From Desulfovibrio inopinatus DSM 10711 (GTDB lineage: Bacteria > Desulfobacterota > Desulfovibrionia > Desulfovibrionales > Desulfovibrionaceae): DNA of 64,000 nucleotides. Position numbers and translations under genes: made by a program. The DNA lies in the NCBI RefSeq assembly GCF_000429305.1, contig NZ_KE386878.1:354756-418755 (forward strand), written 5' to 3'. Shown piece after piece: positions 60,653-64,000 of the stretch (positions are counted from its first letter, which is position 1; each line of letters begins with the position of its first letter). Below the pieces are notes generated by a model, which did no database searches, was not told where the DNA came from, and worked only from the letters and a program-made list of their open reading frames with translations.

Positions 60653-63600
60653 ATGTCTCATGATGTCGACGGGACTCGAGCCAAGAAAGTCCTGGAATCC
60701 TTTATCCGTGAAACCGTCCCGGAATATATCCTGGACGGCTCCCATTCTATTCTCGCCCAAAACGGCGTGCAGAAACTTAATATCAAACCGCGGGACCACT
60801 ATTTAGATATCGATGCGCAAATTCAGGGGGAAGACTTTCAAGTCTACTCTTCCGAACTTGGTGTCAATCTCAAAGACGGCACCGTGAATTACTATTGCAA
60901 TTGCCCCGACTCTTTTTCCGGCGTCTGCCGTCATATCGGGGCGGCGGCCCTCAAGGCGAAACAGTCGTTCGAGGATGTCAAAGAAGAAGAAACAACGCAG
61001 GTCAAGCCGCGTGGGGAATGGCGACAAACCTTCCGGTCCTTCTTTTCCACCGAGCCCGAACCCGAACCGGGTCGGCATTATCTCATCTATCGGTTTTATC
61101 CCGAACACGGCCGATTGCAGGTTGCGTTTTTCCGAGCCAGACAAAACAAGTCCGGCCTGTCCACCGTGCATAACGAAATCTCGTTGGAACACATCATTCG
61201 CAACCCTGAATGGTGCGAATCCGCCCCCAATTTGCCGAAAGTCGCCGATCAGATCGCCCACCTGCTCGACTATGCCGGACACCGCGTTGAAATTCCGCCC
61301 GGATTGTTGACCTGGTTTCTCTGGGCCGTGGGCAAGGATTACTATTTGTTCTGGCGCGACTCCGAACAGCCGGTACGCATCGAAAAGAAAACCATGCGGC
61401 TCAAGCTCTCCCCACTGCTCACCGAAGAAGGATTGTCCTTTGACATTCTCTTGAGCCGAGCCGGCAAACCGCCCTTTTCCATTTTAGGCCAGGAAGTCTA
61501 TTTTTACGGGCAAATGCCGTTGTGGGTCTTGTGGAACAAGAGTTTTTACCCCGTTCAGACCTCGTTGCAATCCAATCTTGTCCAAGAGCTTGTTCAGCAA
61601 AATCCCATGGTTGGCACCGCCGAAGTTTCGGAATTTCTGGACCGCGTCTGGACACGTCTCCCGGTCTCGGAAATCCATGGTCAGGAAGCCTTCCTGGAAA
61701 AGATGAAACCCATCTTTGTGCCAGCAAATTATCTGCCCAAGCTCTTTCTCGATGAAGAAGGCAGCCTGCTCACCCTCAAAGTGCAGAACATTTACGAGAC
61801 CGAACACGGTGAAATTACGCTGGAAGGTCCCAACCCGGAATTGCAGACGGGCAGTTATCAATATGATGGCAAGGCCTATTTGCTTGCCCGTGATCAGGAT
61901 GCCGAGAACGATCTCATCACCATCCTGACGGACATGAATTTTCAGCCCCGCAATTATGCCAACTGGTTTCTCGAACCCGAAGAAGCCATTGCCTTCCTGC
62001 TCGACGCCTATCCCAAGTTGGTCGAGAAATATCGTGTCTATGGTGAAAAGAACCTGACCCGGTACAAAGTTCGTCTTACCCAGCCCAATGTGGTGGCCGA
62101 AGTCGAATCCGATGAAGAGGATAAATGGTTCAATCTCGAACTCACCGTGGAGTACGACGACCAGAAAGTCCCCATCGAAAAAATCTGGAAGGCCTGGACC
62201 CAGGGCAAGCGTTATGTACAGCTCAAAGACGGCTCCTACACCAGTCTGCCCGAATCCTGGCTCAACAAGCTGGCTCACAAGCTCAAATCGCTGGGATACG
62301 ATCCGGAGAAGCCGCCCGCGAAGCGGTTCAAGCAGTTTGAGGCACCGGTGCTCGACAAGCTTGTCGAAGACATGCCCAATCTGCGTACGGACTCCTTTTG
62401 GAATAATCTCAAGCAGAAGATTTACGACTTCAAGGAAATCGTCCAGGTCAAGCAGCCTCACGGGTTGAGCGCCACCCTGCGTCCCTATCAGGTGCAAGGC
62501 TTGAGTTACCTCAACTTTCTGCGTGATTATGGATTCGGCGGTATTCTGGCCGACGAAATGGGCCTGGGGAAAACGATTCAGACGTTGTCGTTTATCCAAC
62601 ACCTGCATGAACGCGGTGTCGACTCCCCCAACCTCATCATTGTGCCTACCTCCGTCCTGCCCAACTGGGAACGGGAAGCACAGAAGTTCGTGCCCGACCT
62701 CAAGTGCCTCATTGTTTATGGGGCCAAGCGTGAAGGCTTGTTCAAGAAAATCGCTTCATCCAATCTCGTCATCACAACCTATGCGTTGTTGCGTCGCGAC
62801 TTGGATGAATTGCTCAAGTTTGATTTCGCCACCATCATTCTCGACGAAGCCCAGAACATCAAGAATCCGAATACCATCACGGCTCGCTCCGTTCGCAAGC
62901 TCAACGCTTCCCTGCGCTTGTGCTTGTCCGGGACGCCCATCGAGAACAATTTGTTCGAGCTGTGGTCACTCTTCGAATTCCTTATGCCCGGTTTCCTGGG
63001 CAGTCAGAATGCCTTCCAGCGTGGTATCGTCAAGCCCATCAAGGACGGCGACGAAGAAACCCTCAACTACTTGCGCGGTCGGGTAAAGCCCTTCATCTTG
63101 CGGCGTACCAAGAACGAAGTGGCCAAGGATCTGCCGCCCAAGGTCGAGAACGTCTACTACTGCAATCTCATGGACGAGCAGGTCGATCTCTACGCCGCCC
63201 TGGCCAAGAAGCTCAAGGATCAGGTGCTCAAGACCGTGGACGAGAAAGGCATTGCCAAGAGCCAGATGTCCATCCTCGACGCCTTGCTCAAGTTACGGCA
63301 AATTTGTTGTCACCCGCGTTTGCTCAAGCTCGACATGCCCGGCGTGAACACGAACCTGCCCTCCGGCAAGTTCGACGCCTTCAAGGATCTTGTCACCGAC
63401 ATCATCGAGGAAGGCCACAAGGTGCTTGTCTTCTCGCAGTTCGTCCAGATGCTTCATATCATCCGGTCGTGGTTGCAGATCAGCAAGACGCCGTTTGCCT
63501 ATCTCGACGGGTCGAGTAAGGATCGTTTCGACCAAGTCGATCGGTTCAACAATGACGAGTCCATCCCCATCTTCCTCATCTCGCTCAAGGCCGGTGGGAC

Positions 63601-63868
63601 CGGTCTCAACCTGACGAGTGCGGACTACGTTATTCATTACGATCCCTGGTGGAACCCGGCCGTGGAAAACCAAGCCACCGACCGAACCCACCGTATCGGG
63701 CAGAAGCGGCAAGTTTTCGCCTATAAGATGATTTGCCAAAACACAGTCGAGGAAAAAATCCTCAAGCTGCAAGACATGAAAAAAGGCGTGGCCGAAGCCA
63801 TCATCCCCGGCCAACAAGCCTGGAAGTCACTCACCCGAACAGACCTGGAAATGCTGTTTGAAGTGTAG
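60653..63868 (+). CDS. SWIM zinc-finger SNF2-family helicase
   Basis: 1071-residue DNA-dependent ATPase. A SWIM zinc finger (CNCPDSFSGVCRHIG) lies near residues 80-96, followed by a long middle region (about 110-600) of the bacterial SNF2-associated type. The ATPase core has LADEMGLGKTIQTL (Walker A near 635), LDEAQNIKN (motif II) and the helicase-C motifs LSGTPIENN and TDRTHRIGQKRQVF (motif VI near 1008). It probably remodels protein-DNA complexes or aids repair. AAGGAGATG is close upstream of the ATG. A single transcript, divergent from the binding-protein operon. Confidence 0.94.
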   Translation: MSHDVDGTRAKKVLESFIRETVPEYILDGSHSILAQNGVQKLNIKPRDHYLDIDAQIQGEDFQVYSSELGVNLKDGTVNYYCNCPDSFSGVCRHIGAAALKAKQSFEDVKEEETTQVKPRGEWRQTFRSFFSTEPEPEPGRHYLIYRFYPEHGRLQVAFFRARQNKSGLSTVHNEISLEHIIRNPEWCESAPNLPKVADQIAHLLDYAGHRVEIPPGLLTWFLWAVGKDYYLFWRDSEQPVRIEKKTMRLKLSPLLTEEGLSFDILLSRAGKPPFSILGQEVYFYGQMPLWVLWNKSFYPVQTSLQSNLVQELVQQNPMVGTAEVSEFLDRVWTRLPVSEIHGQEAFLEKMKPIFVPANYLPKLFLDEEGSLLTLKVQNIYETEHGEITLEGPNPELQTGSYQYDGKAYLLARDQDAENDLITILTDMNFQPRNYANWFLEPEEAIAFLLDAYPKLVEKYRVYGEKNLTRYKVRLTQPNVVAEVESDEEDKWFNLELTVEYDDQKVPIEKIWKAWTQGKRYVQLKDGSYTSLPESWLNKLAHKLKSLGYDPEKPPAKRFKQFEAPVLDKLVEDMPNLRTDSFWNNLKQKIYDFKEIVQVKQPHGLSATLRPYQVQGLSYLNFLRDYGFGGILADEMGLGKTIQTLSFIQHLHERGVDSPNLIIVPTSVLPNWEREAQKFVPDLKCLIVYGAKREGLFKKIASSNLVITTYALLRRDLDELLKFDFATIILDEAQNIKNPNTITARSVRKLNASLRLCLSGTPIENNLFELWSLFEFLMPGFLGSQNAFQRGIVKPIKDGDEETLNYLRGRVKPFILRRTKNEVAKDLPPKVENVYYCNLMDEQVDLYAALAKKLKDQVLKTVDEKGIAKSQMSILDALLKLRQICCHPRLLKLDMPGVNTNLPSGKFDAFKDLVTDIIEEGHKVLVFSQFVQMLHIIRSWLQISKTPFAYLDGSSKDRFDQVDRFNNDESIPIFLISLKAGGTGLNLTSADYVIHYDPWWNPAVENQATDRTHRIGQKRQVFAYKMICQNTVEEKILKLQDMKKGVAEAIIPGQQAWKSLTRTDLEMLFEV

Positions 63869-63940
63869 GTGATAGGTTTGGTTTAATTTGATCTGGTTTG
63901 TCTCCGACGGTCGGGGGAGAGAAGAGGAAAAGAGGGAAGC

Positions 63941-63963
63941 AACCCCTTTTAAGGAAAGGGGTT
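63941..63963 (+). terminator. Probable terminator after the SNF2 gene
   Basis: AACCCCTTT (63941-63949) and AAAGGGGTT (63955-63963) form an exact 9-bp stem with loop TAAGG, inside a longer G-rich/C-rich imperfect palindrome (GGGGGAGAG near 63914 with CTCTCCCCC near 63984). It ends the SNF2 transcript, though a T run is replaced by TTTCCCCCC. Confidence 0.6.
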
Positions 63964-64000
63964 TCCCCCCTCTTCTCCTCCCCTCTCCCCCGAACCCCCT

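Noticed and set aside
60653..63868. Defence-system reading of the SWIM-SNF2 protein
   Set aside because: No nuclease, methylase or other defence gene is beside it; a general remodelling or repair role is simpler.
1..64000. CRISPR arrays, tRNA or rRNA genes
   Set aside because: No regularly spaced direct repeats, cloverleaf-type segments or rRNA signatures were recognised by eye.

Overview
The window looks like chromosomal DNA of a sulfate-reducing deltaproteobacterium, most likely of the Desulfovibrionales. The main pointers are a FAD-less molybdenum aldehyde oxidoreductase built like the Desulfovibrio gigas enzyme (two N-terminal 2Fe-2S domains joined directly to the molybdenum domain), a TunR-type tungstate/molybdate regulator with a recombinase-like DNA-binding half and two Mop domains, a DsrC/TusE-family protein, anaerobic cobalamin genes of the Cbi type, and many sensory kinases. 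This placement is inference from gene families; no species is claimed.

Layout. 1-4003 (minus strand): the first codons of cbiD at the left edge, a sensor kinase with an amino-acid-binding-like periplasmic domain, a DUF898 membrane protein and a PAS kinase. 4225-11821 (plus): HDOD protein, metallo-beta-lactamase-fold hydrolase, cbiET and cbiF of corrin synthesis, YjbQ, a putative amidoligase, a C_GCAxxG_C_C redox protein, a rhodanese and a tandem DUF1566 protein. 11975-20668: a heavy-metal efflux operon (TolC, YHS protein, CusB-like adaptor, CusA-like pump) closed by a strong terminator. 20741-28621: an iron-alcohol dehydrogenase cut short at a transposon-like hairpin, a FadR-type regulator, a very large chemoreceptor and a CheA. 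28716-32456: AEC transporter, an unknown exported protein, a DUF2238 protein and an alpha/beta hydrolase.

32522-37642 is a molybdate/tungstate locus: trmO, an esterase-like hydrolase, modC, modA and modB in one leftward operon, and a divergent tunR. 38077-43060 holds a branched-amino-acid-type binding protein paired with a Cache kinase, a small EamA transporter and a LysR regulator. 43101-47439 joins a cysteine desulfurase, a DsrC/TusE-like protein and the molybdenum aldehyde oxidoreductase, plausibly a sulfur-delivery and enzyme set. 48060-49925 is a TetR gene and an outer-membrane-type protein that share three matching operators. A decayed copy of part of the oxidoreductase gene follows, then a MetPS-type amino-acid symporter with its 33-residue small subunit.

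52357-53966 is accessory DNA: an IS630 element with terminal repeats and a -1 frameshift site, inserted in a phage-type DUF1376 gene whose perfect sigma70 promoter is still present. 53967-60467 (minus) is a probable operon for a peptide-type binding protein, Rel (p)ppGpp synthetase/hydrolase, cysteine desulfidase CyuA and a CyuP-like permease. A SWIM-SNF2 helicase (60653-63868) ends the window.

No tRNA, rRNA or CRISPR array was recognised. All homology statements rest on motif recognition by eye.
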